Below, in pieces: positions 34,605 to 44,973 of a stretch of DNA of 64,000 nt. The notes under the pieces were generated by a model. That model ran no database searches. It was not told where the DNA came from and saw only the letters and a program-made list of their open reading frames with translations. The first letter of the stretch is position 1. Every line of letters starts with the position of its first letter. This DNA is from Muribaculaceae bacterium Isolate-036 (Harlan) (GTDB taxonomy: Bacteria > Bacteroidota > Bacteroidia > Bacteroidales > Muribaculaceae): assembly GCA_003833075.1 (NCBI GenBank), contig RIAY01000001.1, positions 372,001-436,000 of the forward strand, given 5' to 3'. The translations under genes and the position numbers were made by a program.

Positions 34605-34661
34605 TCTTCACCTCATACACATCCGTGAAAATACACACATAGAATTACACAAAAGTAAGTA

Positions 34662-34692
34662 AGGAATGCCGGGCTTAATGTCCGGCTTTCCT
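34662..34692 (+). terminator. Hairpin after myo-inositol-phosphate synthase
   Basis: AGGAATGCCGG (34662-34672) pairs with CCGGCTTTCCT (34682-34692) with one mismatch. No proper T tract follows, so termination efficiency is uncertain. Confidence 0.55.
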
Positions 34693-34698
34693 GCATTC

Positions 34699-34728
34699 TT
34701 GCGGTTTGGAAAAAATTTAGTAAATTTG
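34699..34728 (+). promoter_or_regulatory. trmD promoter abutting the start codon
   Basis: TTG at 34699-34701 and TAAATTTG at 34721-34728 are correctly spaced. The ATG follows four bases after the -7 element, so the mRNA would start at or near the ATG itself. Confidence 0.6.
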
Positions 34729-34732
34729 CGGC

Positions 34733-35416
34733 ATGAGAATCGATTTGATAACCGTGATGCCTGAGATGCTTGAGCCATTCTTCAATTGCTCCATACTCAG
34801 GCGTGCGCAAGACAAAGGACTTGTGGAAATCGCGATACATAACCTTCGTGACTACACCACAAACAAGCATCGCAAGGTTGATGACTATCCTTTCGGCGGT
34901 GAGGCGGGAATGGTAATGCAGATACAACCCATCGATGCCTGTATATCTGCGTTGAAATCGCAAAGGGATTATGACGAAGTCATATTTACGTCTCCCGACG
35001 GGGAGCGTTTTGACCAACCGATGGCAAACTCCCTTTCATTGCTTGAAAATGTAATAATACTCTGCGGTCATTATAAGGGTGTGGACTGGAGAGTCAGGGA
35101 GCATCTTGTAACCAAGGAAATATCAATAGGCGATTATGTCCTGACCGGCGGGGAATTGCCGGCTGCTGTAATTGCCGATGCTATGGTGCGTCTTATTCCC
35201 GGCGCTATAGGCGACGAGCAGTCCGCATTGTCGGACTCGTTTCAGGATAATCTTCTTGCGCCTCCTGTTTACTCGCGTCCGGCAGAATACAATGGCTGGA
35301 GGGTGCCCGACATTCTTTTGTCCGGACACGAAGCCAAGATTTCGGAATGGCGTCATGAACAGGCTCTTGAACGCACCCGCAGGTTGCGCCCCGACCTGCT
35401 GGAAGGTAATGAGTAA
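34733..35416 (+). CDS. trmD: tRNA (guanine-37-N1)-methyltransferase
   Basis: The 227 residues match Trm[14 protein letters not shown] at the start, [39 protein letters not shown] and [12 protein letters not shown], which form the trefoil knot that binds SAM. The enzyme methylates G37 of tRNAs to keep the reading frame. No ribosome-binding site is possible between the promoter and the ATG, and translation may begin directly at the mRNA end. The stop is followed by a small membrane protein gene 18 bp later. Confidence 0.96.
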   Translation: MRIDLITVMPEMLEPFFNCSILRRAQDKGLVEIAIHNLRDYTTNKHRKVDDYPFGGEAGMVMQIQPIDACISALKSQRDYDEVIFTSPDGERFDQPMANSLSLLENVIILCGHYKGVDWRVREHLVTKEISIGDYVLTGGELPAAVIADAMVRLIPGAIGDEQSALSDSFQDNLLAPPVYSRPAEYNGWRVPDILLSGHEAKISEWRHEQALERTRRLRPDLLEGNE

Positions 35417-35434
35417 ACGGCAGAGACGGATTTT

Positions 35435-35758
35435 ATGCGAACCAATGAACGAAAAGGAGCCTGGACACTGCTGATATGTGTCCTGTTGTTCGGAGCCTTG
35501 TTCTGGGGGCTCGGAGGGAGACGTATGCATCAGAGCCGGAGCAATAAAGACTATGAACCTGCTGAAATCACAATGTCCGATTCCGTATCCGATGACAGAG
35601 GTGATGATTCTGACGGAACAAGAGGTAAACGTGGGAATACGAAGCGGCAATCCAAAAAACGTAAATCAAAATCGTCAGGACAACAAGAGGCGGGAGCTCC
35701 TTATCGCGATATACTTGCCGACACAATTGCTTCAACCGGTAAAAGTGACAGTCACTGA
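35435..35758 (+). CDS. Small single-pass membrane protein of unknown function
   Basis: The 107 residues have a short cytoplasmic start (MRTNERKGA), one membrane helix (WTLLICVLLFGALFWGLGG) and a hydrophilic tail with acidic (DSVSDDRGDDSDG) then lysine-rich (KRQSKKRKSKSS) stretches. No family is recognised. It lies 18 bp after trmD and may share its transcript. Low complexity in the tail lowers confidence, but the membrane helix and spacing suggest a real gene. Confidence 0.55.
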   Translation: MRTNERKGAWTLLICVLLFGALFWGLGGRRMHQSRSNKDYEPAEITMSDSVSDDRGDDSDGTRGKRGNTKRQSKKRKSKSSGQQEAGAPYRDILADTIASTGKSDSH

Positions 35759-35846
35759 GGCGATGCGCCCGGCGAGAGTATGGAGTCTGGCGAGGTGAAG
35801 CCCGGCGAGCGTTAGATGTTTGAGAGTTTGACATGGAATATTTTGG

Positions 35847-35872
35847 TTTGTAAAGTATTTTTATTAACTTTG
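35847..35872 (+). promoter_or_regulatory. tRNA-Thr promoter
   Basis: TTTG at 35847-35850 and TAACTTTG at 35865-35872 form a Bacteroidota-type promoter about 30 bases before the tRNA. The spacing is on the short side. Confidence 0.55.
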
Positions 35873-35901
35873 CATGGCTTTTAAATAACAGATTGCAATC
35901 A

Positions 35902-35974
35902 GCCGCAATAGCTCAGTTGGTAGAGCATTTCATTCGTAACGAAAAGGTCGTGGGTTCGAGTCCCACTCGCGGCT
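35902..35974 (+). tRNA. tRNA-Thr (anticodon CGT)
   Basis: The 73-base cloverleaf has D-arm GCTC/GAGC, anticodon loop TTCGTAA with CGT at positions 34-36, T-arm GTGGG-TTCGAGT-CCCAC, and discriminator T73; CCA is not encoded. It reads ACG threonine codons. Two stem positions are A-C mismatches: 6-67 in the acceptor stem and 31-39 closing the anticodon loop. The rest is regular, and it has its own promoter and terminator, so it is probably working. Confidence 0.9.
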
Positions 35975-35981
35975 CAACTAA

Positions 35982-36016
35982 GGGACAAGACCTTGCGGTT
36001 TTGTCCCCTTTTTTTT
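35982..36016 (+). terminator. tRNA-Thr terminator
   Basis: GGGACAAGACC (35982-35992) pairs with GGTTTTGTCCC (35997-36007) over TTGC, followed by C and eight Ts. Confidence 0.92.
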
Positions 36017-36036
36017 AACAGATAAATTATAACTCC

Positions 36037-36411
36037 ATGAAAAAGGAAATCTCCACAAACAAAGCTCCCGGAGCCATTGGACCCTACAGCCAGGCTGTTC
36101 AGGCAGGTAACCTCATTTTTGTTTCGGGTCAGCTTCCCATCAATGCCGCAACCGGCGAGATGCCCGCGGACATCAAGGCACAGACGCGTGAGTCAATCAA
36201 TAATATCAAGGCTATTCTTGCCGAAGCCGGAGCCACACTTGACAATGTGGTTAAGACTACAGTATTTCTTGCGGATATGGAATATTTCGGTCCTATGAAC
36301 GAAGTTTACGCCGAAGAATTCAAGGCTGTTTATCCGGCGCGCTGTGCTTTCGCAGTCAGGGAACTTCCAAAGAAAGCGCTTGTAGAGATTGAAGTTATCG
36401 CTGCATTATGA
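36037..36411 (+). CDS. ridA: RidA family reactive intermediate deaminase
   Basis: The 124 residues are a full-length RidA/YjgF protein: APGAIGPYSQAVQAGNLIFVSGQLP at the start, a central LAEAGATLDNVVKTTVFLADM, and the signature PARCAFAVRELPKKALVEIEV with the catalytic arginine. It hydrolyses reactive enamine/imine products made by PLP enzymes. Its stop overlaps the ABC-F start (ATGA), so the two are translated together. Confidence 0.95.
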   Translation: MKKEISTNKAPGAIGPYSQAVQAGNLIFVSGQLPINAATGEMPADIKAQTRESINNIKAILAEAGATLDNVVKTTVFLADMEYFGPMNEVYAEEFKAVYPARCAFAVRELPKKALVEIEVIAAL

Positions 36412-38183
36412 TTCTGCTGCAGATTGAGCAACTGACAAAATCGTTTGGCGACCGCATCCTCTTTGAGGATGTGTCGCTGGGCGTGTTCCAAGGTGATAAA
36501 ATCGGTATCGTGGCGCAAAACGGTGCCGGAAAAACAACTTTCCTGAATATCCTTGCCGGACGCGAGGATTACGATTCCGGAAAGGTGACATTCCGCAACG
36601 GCATCCGGGTAGGTTATCTTGAGCAGATTCCTCCCATGGATCAGAATATGACCGCTCTCGAATATGCATCTCTTGATGTGCGCGATAATGAAGAGGGCAA
36701 CGGAGTGGATCTTGCACGTCAGATGCTCACGCAGTTCAAGATTACAGATTATGTCACACCGCTCGGCCGAATGTCGGGAGGGCAGACAAAGCGTGCGGCA
36801 CTTGCGAGAGTATTGCTCTCCAAGCCCGACATGCTTATACTTGACGAGCCTACAAACCATCTTGACATAGATATGATAGAATGGCTTGAGGCTTATCTCT
36901 CGCGTCAGAAAATGACGCTTCTTATGGTGACGCATGACCGTTATTTTCTCGATAAGGTCTGTAACAAGATAATAGAGATCGACCGCACTCATGTCTATTC
37001 CTATGACGGGAATTACGACTATTATCTGCGCAAGCGCGACGAGCGTCACGAGAACCTTTCTGCCGAACTCGCCAAGGTCCGGAATCTTTTGCGCACGGAA
37101 CTTGAGTGGATGCGTCGTCAGCCTCAGGCTCGCGGATCCAAGGCGAAATACCGTATCGACAATTTTCATGAGCTTGAGAAGAAAAGCAAGGTAAATCTTA
37201 CGGAGCGCAATGTCTCGCTGAATGTGAAGTCCTCTTATATCGGTTCGAAGATTTTCGAGGCTCATAATGTTGTGAAAGCATTCGGAGAAAAACGTATATT
37301 GAACGGATGGAGTTATACGTTTGCCCGCTATGAAAAGGTCGGCATCGTAGGTGACAACGGTGCGGGTAAATCGACCTTTATAAAACTACTTTTGGGACTG
37401 ATGCAGCCGGACAGCGGTCATTTCGATATCGGCGAAACTGTGAAATGGGGATATTACAGTCAGGAGGGCATGACGGATTTTGACGAGCAGAAAAAGGTTA
37501 TCGATGCCGTCCGCGAGATTGCCGAGGAGGTGAGAATAGATGACAAGACGCGTCTGTCGGCATCTCAGTTTCTGTCTCACTTCCTTTTTACACCGGAAAC
37601 GCAGCAGAAATTCATACATAAGTTAAGCGGAGGGGAGCGTCGCCGACTTTATCTGGCGACAGTGCTGATGCGCAATCCCAATTTCCTTATTCTTGATGAG
37701 CCGACGAACGATCTTGACATCATGACACTTGCCGTGCTCGAAGATTACCTTGTGAATTTCAAGGGGTGTGTGATTGTAGTGAGTCACGACCGTTTCTTTC
37801 TTGATCGTATAGTCGATCATCTTTTCGTATTCAAGGGGGATGGCGAAGTGCGTGACTTCCCCGGTGATTATTCCACCTACCGTCATTGCGTTGCCGAAGA
37901 GGAGAAAGAGCGCCGCGCCGCCGAGAAACCCAAAGAAAAGGTCAAGGCTTCGTGGCGTCCGGCTGAAGAGAAACGCAAACTCACATTCAAGGAGAAACGC
38001 GAGATGGAATCTCTGGAGAAAGAGATTGAGGAACTCACGGCAGAACGTGCCACACTTGAGACATCTCTTTCTACTGGAGGACTTGATTCTGCCGGTATCA
38101 TAACGGCTGGAGAACGTCTTGCCGCAGTGGTCGAACGCCTTGACGAGGCGGAACTGAGGCTGCTGGAACTGATGGACATCTGA
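36408..38183 (+). CDS. ABC-F family ATPase (Uup-like)
   Basis: The 591 residues hold two ABC ATPase domains. The first has GAGKTTFLNILAG, LGRMSGGQTKRAALARV and LILDEPTNHLD; the second has GAGKSTFIKLLLG, LSGGERRRLYLATV and [12 protein letters not shown]. An ABC-F linker lies between them, and a helical coiled-coil C-terminus (EKEIEELTAERATLE) resembles Uup. It has no membrane part, so it acts on the ribosome or on DNA repair rather than as a transporter. The substrate state is unknown. Confidence 0.93.
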   Translation: MILLQIEQLTKSFGDRILFEDVSLGVFQGDKIGIVAQNGAGKTTFLNILAGREDYDSGKVTFRNGIRVGYLEQIPPMDQNMTALEYASLDVRDNEEGNGVDLARQMLTQFKITDYVTPLGRMSGGQTKRAALARVLLSKPDMLILDEPTNHLDIDMIEWLEAYLSRQKMTLLMVTHDRYFLDKVCNKIIEIDRTHVYSYDGNYDYYLRKRDERHENLSAELAKVRNLLRTELEWMRRQPQARGSKAKYRIDNFHELEKKSKVNLTERNVSLNVKSSYIGSKIFEAHNVVKAFGEKRILNGWSYTFARYEKVGIVGDNGAGKSTFIKLLLGLMQPDSGHFDIGETVKWGYYSQEGMTDFDEQKKVIDAVREIAEEVRIDDKTRLSASQFLSHFLFTPETQQKFIHKLSGGERRRLYLATVLMRNPNFLILDEPTNDLDIMTLAVLEDYLVNFKGCVIVVSHDRFFLDRIVDHLFVFKGDGEVRDFPGDYSTYRHCVAEEEKERRAAEKPKEKVKASWRPAEEKRKLTFKEKREMESLEKEIEELTAERATLETSLSTGGLDSAGIITAGERLAAVVERLDEAELRLLELMDI

Positions 38184-38238
38184 CCTGATACCCCGTTGTT
38201 TTTTTGTTGGAAGGGGAACTCGTCAAGACTTGTTTTTC

Positions 38239-39471
38239 TTAGCCGGCGTCAGGATATGCCGCAAGGTTGAATCCAAGTTCCATTCTGGTCGTGGTCTCCA
38301 GTATCCGAGGAAACACCTGCATTAACGCCTTCAGCAATACGGAATGAGAGGCAAGCGAGGGGTTGGCTGCGATTTTCTCCATTATCATCTGCTGTATCTC
38401 CGGATCCTCAAGCATCGGAATCACAATATCCTTAAGCAAAGGGACCAAAGTCTCCGTATTGAAGAATATCTGCAACTCTGTCGGTGTGAGACTATACTGT
38501 AGTGGGAATCCCTGCGACAGCAGCGGAGCAAGTTTCTGTATTGCCGCTGCAAGGGGAGCGGTGTAGTCTGCTCTTGATTGCTTTCCGAATGGATTTGGAG
38601 GAAGATCAGGATGGCTTGAGCCGTTTATCAGAATCTGCCCCATAAGGTCTGTCGGATTGATATACAGATTCATCATGATGTCATCAAGCGGGACGTATTG
38701 GATCATGCATAGAGGAGCCTGTGCGAACTGTGCCGCACCGTTGTTGCTTTGCATATAAGTTATCACTGCGTTGCCGTCGGGTCTGAATGCAACTGTCTTC
38801 AGAGCGTTCTCTATTACCTGAGCAATCGACATGTAGGCAGTGTTGCCGTAAGCCGGTATCATTGGCAGTGTGACCAGAAGGGTCATCGCATCCTGCAGGG
38901 TGCCGTCAAAGCCTTCAAGCAATGGAGGCAGACTGCATTCCCACACTATATGCAACGGTAGTGATTTATACCCTGTTCCGTCAGCGTTTTTTTCCGCAGG
39001 AGCGGGAAACCAGACGGTATTTGCGAGCCTTTGATTCTTAAGCGTTACATCGTTGAAGGAAAATGCCATTTTGGATGCATTCACGTTTCCTTCGTACGTG
39101 TAGGTAAGATACTCTGTCTCTCCGTTACCGGAGAAGGAATATACGCCACCATCGGGTTTCAGGTTCACTGGAAGAGACAAAACAGGCGTGCCGGGCAGAA
39201 CTCCCGGACCGGGAATATCCGGCATACCCTTCAGCGATTCCGAGAGATCCCCGGGAGATACGGTAGAACCCATCGTAAGAGTCGCCTTCTCTTCGTTCTG
39301 TATAAACGCCACGCTTTTCCCGCTCATTGGCGATTGATTGTAACGCAGTTCAAGAGATTCGTTTCCGGTGTATGTCTTTTCGGGCAGCGGTGAGACTGTC
39401 GGCTCGTCATCGCTGCATGATGCCAGCGGCATGAATGCGAGCAGGGCGTATAATGGCAGATAGTGTTTCAT
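38239..39471 (-). CDS. DUF4925-type lipoprotein
   Basis: The preferred start is the ATG at 39469-39471, since it gives MKHYLPLYALLAFMPLASCSDDE, a clean lipoprotein signal with lipobox LASC followed by acidic residues like a surface-export signal. The 410-residue protein is helical at its C-terminal end and matches the DUF4925 family by its middle segment (HIVWECSLPPLLEGFDG). No enzyme motif is seen. It stands alone, 130 bp from the neighbouring ABC-F gene, with its own promoter region in 39472-39560. Confidence 0.75.
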   Translation of the reverse strand: MKHYLPLYALLAFMPLASCSDDEPTVSPLPEKTYTGNESLELRYNQSPMSGKSVAFIQNEEKATLTMGSTVSPGDLSESLKGMPDIPGPGVLPGTPVLSLPVNLKPDGGVYSFSGNGETEYLTYTYEGNVNASKMAFSFNDVTLKNQRLANTVWFPAPAEKNADGTGYKSLPLHIVWECSLPPLLEGFDGTLQDAMTLLVTLPMIPAYGNTAYMSIAQVIENALKTVAFRPDGNAVITYMQSNNGAAQFAQAPLCMIQYVPLDDIMMNLYINPTDLMGQILINGSSHPDLPPNPFGKQSRADYTAPLAAAIQKLAPLLSQGFPLQYSLTPTELQIFFNTETLVPLLKDIVIPMLEDPEIQQMIMEKIAANPSLASHSVLLKALMQVFPRILETTTRMELGFNLAAYPDAG

Positions 39472-39564
39472 AGTTGTGTCTTTTGATATTATAACAAAGG
39501 TTAAGGTTTTTTTGTTAGCCCACATGTGATAAGTCGGGATTCTATGGAACGCGGTCTATAAGCA

Positions 39565-39605
39565 TTAAAGGAATGTCCGGGTACCGGTCCCGGGCATTCC
39601 TTTAA
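39565..39605 (-). terminator. Terminator of the minus-strand ABC-F gene
   Basis: TTAAAGGAATGTCCGGG (39565-39581) pairs with CCCGGGCATTCCTTTAA (39589-39605) with one G-T pair and a seven-base loop, a 17-bp stem able to end transcription in either direction. Confidence 0.88.
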
Positions 39606-39678
39606 TGTGCAACTGTGTTGTTATTCCTGTATACTATTATAAGTAAGTGTTCAAGTTTAATCTATACTTACCGCAGCA

Positions 39679-41301
<1,623 letters not shown>

Positions 41302-42384
41302 TTATTTGTGTTTTCGGGGCACGTTGACGTTGTGCTTGTCAAAAATGCGTTGTGCGCCTCTGTCGAAAAGTTGCCAGTGCGCTTTCTGGGCAGAGGGGAT
41401 TTTCTCCGGCATCCAAGAGGGGATGACAGTAAAATTCGTTTTTCCTCCTGCCGGTTTTGCTGAGAAGAACGTGTCGTAATTAGCCTCCTTGAATCTCGCG
41501 GTTCCGTCTGAGTCACGCTCGATGACCGCCCGGACAAGAGCTCCGCCGCGGGTGTCGGCGGTTTTCATGTTCGATATGAAATTCCCAAGAGAATAGACAA
41601 GAAGCACATCTTTGTCATCTTTTTCATTGCGCACCACTTTCATGGGCTGTATCACATGCGGATGACCACCTATGATCATGTCGACACCCTGGTCAATCAG
41701 GAAATCTGCCATGCTTTCCTGATTCTTGTTCTGCAGCAGCACATACTCCACTCCCCAGTGAATGGTCACGACTGTTATCTCAGCCCCGGCATCCTTGGTC
41801 TTTTTAATCTCTTCTGCCATTTTTGCACGGTCTATGAGCGAGATCTCGGCTTCTTCCGTGGGCAATATGCCGTTGGTTCCGTAAGTATAGTTCAGGAATC
41901 CCACTCGGAATCCGTTTATATTTTTTACGAACGGCACAAGAGAATCGCGCTGTGCGGCATCATGATAGGTCCCGATGTGATCCACGCCCAGAGAATCAAG
42001 GGCGGTCAGCGTGCGCCGTGCCGCTTTGTCGCGGCGGTCAAGGCAATGGTTGTTTGCTGTCAGAAACATGTCGAAACCGGCGTCTTTGAGTGCCTGTGCA
42101 TAAGAGTCCGGAGCCGAGAAGCAGGGATAACCGCTGTAAGACGGACCGCCTCCGAGCGGCACCTCAAGGTTGCACACCGCGTAATCGGCGGCAGTAATTT
42201 CCGGCGCTATATATGTGAAGCAGTCCGAATAGTCATAACAGTCTCCGCCTAATTCCCTGGCTCTGTCGAGTTGAGCCTGATGCTGCATGGCATCTCCGAC
42301 AAACAGAAGCTCGGCGCGTTGCGGCTCTCCCGGTGCCACGGCACCGGTTATAAACGAAAGCAGGCTGAACAGAAGAATCGTCAC
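41302..42384 (-). CDS. CapA family metallophosphatase-like protein
   Basis: The 360 residues have a signal peptide and the CapA/PgsA fold: LLFVGDAMQHQ at the front, NLEVPLGG, LTANNHCLDRRD, IHWGVEY and IIGGHPHVIQPM, whose His/Asp/Asn residues form a metal-bound site. CapA proteins act in poly-gamma-glutamate capsule work or are uncharacterised periplasmic phosphatases. No other capsule gene is near, so the role is open. It ends 9 bp before the ABC-F gene on the same strand. Confidence 0.88.
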   Translation of the reverse strand: MTILLFSLLSFITGAVAPGEPQRAELLFVGDAMQHQAQLDRARELGGDCYDYSDCFTYIAPEITAADYAVCNLEVPLGGGPSYSGYPCFSAPDSYAQALKDAGFDMFLTANNHCLDRRDKAARRTLTALDSLGVDHIGTYHDAAQRDSLVPFVKNINGFRVGFLNYTYGTNGILPTEEAEISLIDRAKMAEEIKKTKDAGAEITVVTIHWGVEYVLLQNKNQESMADFLIDQGVDMIIGGHPHVIQPMKVVRNEKDDKDVLLVYSLGNFISNMKTADTRGGALVRAVIERDSDGTARFKEANYDTFFSAKPAGGKTNFTVIPSWMPEKIPSAQKAHWQLFDRGAQRIFDKHNVNVPRKHK

Positions 42385-42413
42385 GTCGGTGGATAGTTTT
42401 GGTTATGTGATGA

Positions 42414-43835
42414 TTATTCGATTGTCTGGCGGGAATATGTGAAGCAGACGATTGCCTTGTCTGTATCGAGCTGTGTCACCGTGGGGCGACCGATGTATGG
42501 CGCGCAGCGGGTGACATAGGTTGTGGTTGACGTATATCCCGGCACTTCTTCCGTAGAGACAACCACAGGAACAAGCGAAAATTCCATATCTGCCGGATCA
42601 ACAGCTTTGCCGCTGTCGATCAGTTCCAGTATATATTCGCGCATCCCGCTGAAGGTATAGCTCTTGCTCTCGGTATTATATGGTGCATAGAATGAAGTCT
42701 TTCCATCCGGAATCTTGTTGTCGCGGAAGAAAGCCTCGCGCTCGGAACTCTTCACCATAAGCAGGTGAGGAGCGGCATCAAGCCCGTAGTCGTTTTCAAC
42801 GGCTTCTGCGGGAATCTCGAATGAAAGTTTGGAGACAACAGCAATACTATACAGATCCTTGTCGTATTTGTCGATAATCTCCTGTGCGGGGAATTTCACA
42901 TTTACATAATATCCGCCGGGAGTCGTTATAATCGCTTTGCCGCTGTTCGCGAGTTTCTTCAGATAATCAGACACCTTGTAAGTCACCTTGTTTGCCGAGA
43001 GCACTTCCGGCTGCGAAGAGAACAGACACACGGAGTCGCGTGTGAGAGTAGGCACGTAGTGGTATTCTCCGGAATCATCGTCTTTTTTCTGATACACCTG
43101 TCTCATGTAGTGCCAGTAGGTGAAGAATTTCATGGATGAAATCACGCCGATACAGCCGTTTCCGAAATTCTGTTCCACATATACACCGGGGAAATACTGG
43201 GCGAAAGTCTGTGGCCATTGGAAGATTCCGGGGTTGTTTTTGTAGGCGTTGAAGACATCCTGAGCCATTTTCTTTGGAAGCATTATGGGAATGCGTATGC
43301 TCTCCTGCTTTTTGAAAAGAGAATCGTTCATGGAGAGTGCCGACAGAGTGTAGCTTCTGACTCCGAGGGGAGACGAGGGATCGTAATAACCATCGGGGTC
43401 GAACGCGCTGTTTATGTCAGACGGCAACTGGCGTGTAAGCCGGTAAACCTTCAGCTGCTGCGGTGCGAGGGAGTCTCCGGTCAGCGAACCTCTGGGCACA
43501 GTGAGAACCATTCTTATTGAATCGATGTCGTTTACCGTTATTGAATCCGGTATGTTCATCTTGGTTGCGCACATTAGCTGGCTCACGAACGAGCATTCGA
43601 GCGAACCGTATTCAGGCACGTTTATGCGTCCGAGCAGTTTTGTCTGAGTGCGCGAGTCAAATTCGGGCTCCATGATTGATGAAGCGTCAAGCTTCATTTC
43701 GAGGGTGTCTACTGTAATAGAGACCTCACCGTTAACGAGCGAGCCTCCGATAGGGCTTGTGCTGTCTTCGCACGATGCCAGAATTGCCAGCGGCAACAAA
43801 GCTGCTATGGCTTTATGTAATGCTTTAAGCTTCAT
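42414..43835 (-). CDS. DUF4270 family lipoprotein
   Basis: The 473 residues start with a lipoprotein signal (LPLAILASCEDSTSPIGG), followed by a long beta-rich domain of the DUF4270 family, commonly found beside glycogen synthase-like genes in Bacteroidota. Its start codon overlaps the end of the glycogen synthase gene by 11 bp, so the two are co-transcribed. The function of the family is unknown. Confidence 0.88.
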   Translation of the reverse strand: MKLKALHKAIAALLPLAILASCEDSTSPIGGSLVNGEVSITVDTLEMKLDASSIMEPEFDSRTQTKLLGRINVPEYGSLECSFVSQLMCATKMNIPDSITVNDIDSIRMVLTVPRGSLTGDSLAPQQLKVYRLTRQLPSDINSAFDPDGYYDPSSPLGVRSYTLSALSMNDSLFKKQESIRIPIMLPKKMAQDVFNAYKNNPGIFQWPQTFAQYFPGVYVEQNFGNGCIGVISSMKFFTYWHYMRQVYQKKDDDSGEYHYVPTLTRDSVCLFSSQPEVLSANKVTYKVSDYLKKLANSGKAIITTPGGYYVNVKFPAQEIIDKYDKDLYSIAVVSKLSFEIPAEAVENDYGLDAAPHLLMVKSSEREAFFRDNKIPDGKTSFYAPYNTESKSYTFSGMREYILELIDSGKAVDPADMEFSLVPVVVSTEEVPGYTSTTTYVTRCAPYIGRPTVTQLDTDKAIVCFTYSRQTIE

Positions 43836-44646
43836 TTCCTAAGAGAGATTGATAGAATTGATGGTATTTGTCGGAGTTGTCCTCTTCCGGATTTAGCGAG
43901 AGCACGGGCATTCCGAGCTTTTCCACATATTCCACAAGTTCCGGATCCGGCGTGCGGTTATTGAAAATCACCGCGTCAGAGTTGGCGATTCCTATTTTGT
44001 GCAGGAGGTTGGTGTTTGCCGGGAGGTCGAGAAAATCCTTGAGGTCATTCCCTTTTATTCCGTCTTCACTGAGTTTCTTGAGAAATTCTGGATCTATGGC
44101 ATCCGCAGGAGTCTCGTCAAGCAGAGAATAGACTATTTTGGTCCCGTTGAAAGACACACCGTCGGAAAAGACCTTTTTCACATACAACGGCACCAATGCC
44201 GCGATCCATCCTGATGTGTGCAGAATGTCCGGCTCCCATCTGAGCTTGCGCGCGGTGTCGACGGTACCGCGGGAAAAGAAAATAACGCGTTCGTCATTGT
44301 CGGGACGGTTTGTGCCGACATTGTCCACATCATCCTCAAGTTTCTGGAAATAATCGTCGTTGTCGATGAAATAAACCTGAATGCGAGAGGGCTGCATAGA
44401 AGCCACTTTTATAATGAGAGGATGATCGGCGTCTTTGATAGGAATGTTGATTCCGCTGAGACGTATCACCTCGTGCAGCTGGTTGCGGCGTTCGTTGACG
44501 TTGCCGAAATTGGGCATGAAGGTTCTGACTTCATACTTCTTGCCATGCATAGCTACCGGAAGATCTCGGCCTAACTGTGCAATCTCCGAGGCTGGGAGAT
44601 ATGGCGCTATTTCGGGAGAGACATAAAGGATTCGTTGTTTTGCCAT
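43825..44646 (-). CDS. Glycogen/starch synthase, N-terminal catalytic domain only
   Basis: Start at 44646 (MAKQRILYVSPEIAPYLPASE). The 273 residues cover the GT5 N-terminal domain: EIAPYLPASEIAQLGRDLP, PNFGNVNERR, and DILHTSGWIAALVPLYVKK. Full glycogen synthases are about 480-560 residues, so the C-terminal half with the ADP-glucose site is absent. This short form, paired with DUF4270, recurs in Bacteroidota, so it is probably not a broken gene. Activity alone is unlikely. It may be regulatory or need a partner. Confidence 0.85.
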   Translation of the reverse strand: MAKQRILYVSPEIAPYLPASEIAQLGRDLPVAMHGKKYEVRTFMPNFGNVNERRNQLHEVIRLSGINIPIKDADHPLIIKVASMQPSRIQVYFIDNDDYFQKLEDDVDNVGTNRPDNDERVIFFSRGTVDTARKLRWEPDILHTSGWIAALVPLYVKKVFSDGVSFNGTKIVYSLLDETPADAIDPEFLKKLSEDGIKGNDLKDFLDLPANTNLLHKIGIANSDAVIFNNRTPDPELVEYVEKLGMPVLSLNPEEDNSDKYHQFYQSLLGNEA

Positions 44647-44836
44647 ATTGTTCGGTTTGCAGTGCTTATGGCTCTGTTCTCCACAGAGCGCACCAAGCGG
44701 ATGCAAAGTTAATAAAAAAAATCGAGATTCCGGTGGTTTGCGGTCACGGTGCCGTGTTTCTGCTCCTTAAAATATGTGAAATTGGTCGGATTTGAGGATA
44801 ATGACGTAAAAAATTTAGAAATTAGTAAGTTTTGAT

Positions 44837-44961
44837 TAATTTTGCAGGTTGAAAAAATGAAGGAGTCGGAACAAGACGCCTTCTTAATTGAGTTTCGCAA
44901 GCATATGCCCGGAATGCACATGGATTCCATGTCGCTCATTCGGGTTGTCTGCGCAAATTGA
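44837..44961 (+). CDS. Possible 34-residue leader ORF before panC
   Basis: A TAATTTTG -7 element (44837-44844) lies just before an ATG at 44857-44859. The ORF runs to TGA at 44959-44961, 12 bases before the panC ATG, and encodes a Met-rich 34-residue peptide (five Met) with no family match. It may be a leader peptide, a small protein or chance. The CDS itself is 44857-44961. Confidence 0.35.
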
Positions 44962-44973
44962 AACCTGAATAAA

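Noticed and set aside
36331-37265. 311-codon minus-strand ORF across ridA and the ABC-F gene
   Set aside because: It overlaps two certain genes, has no domain and no promoter.
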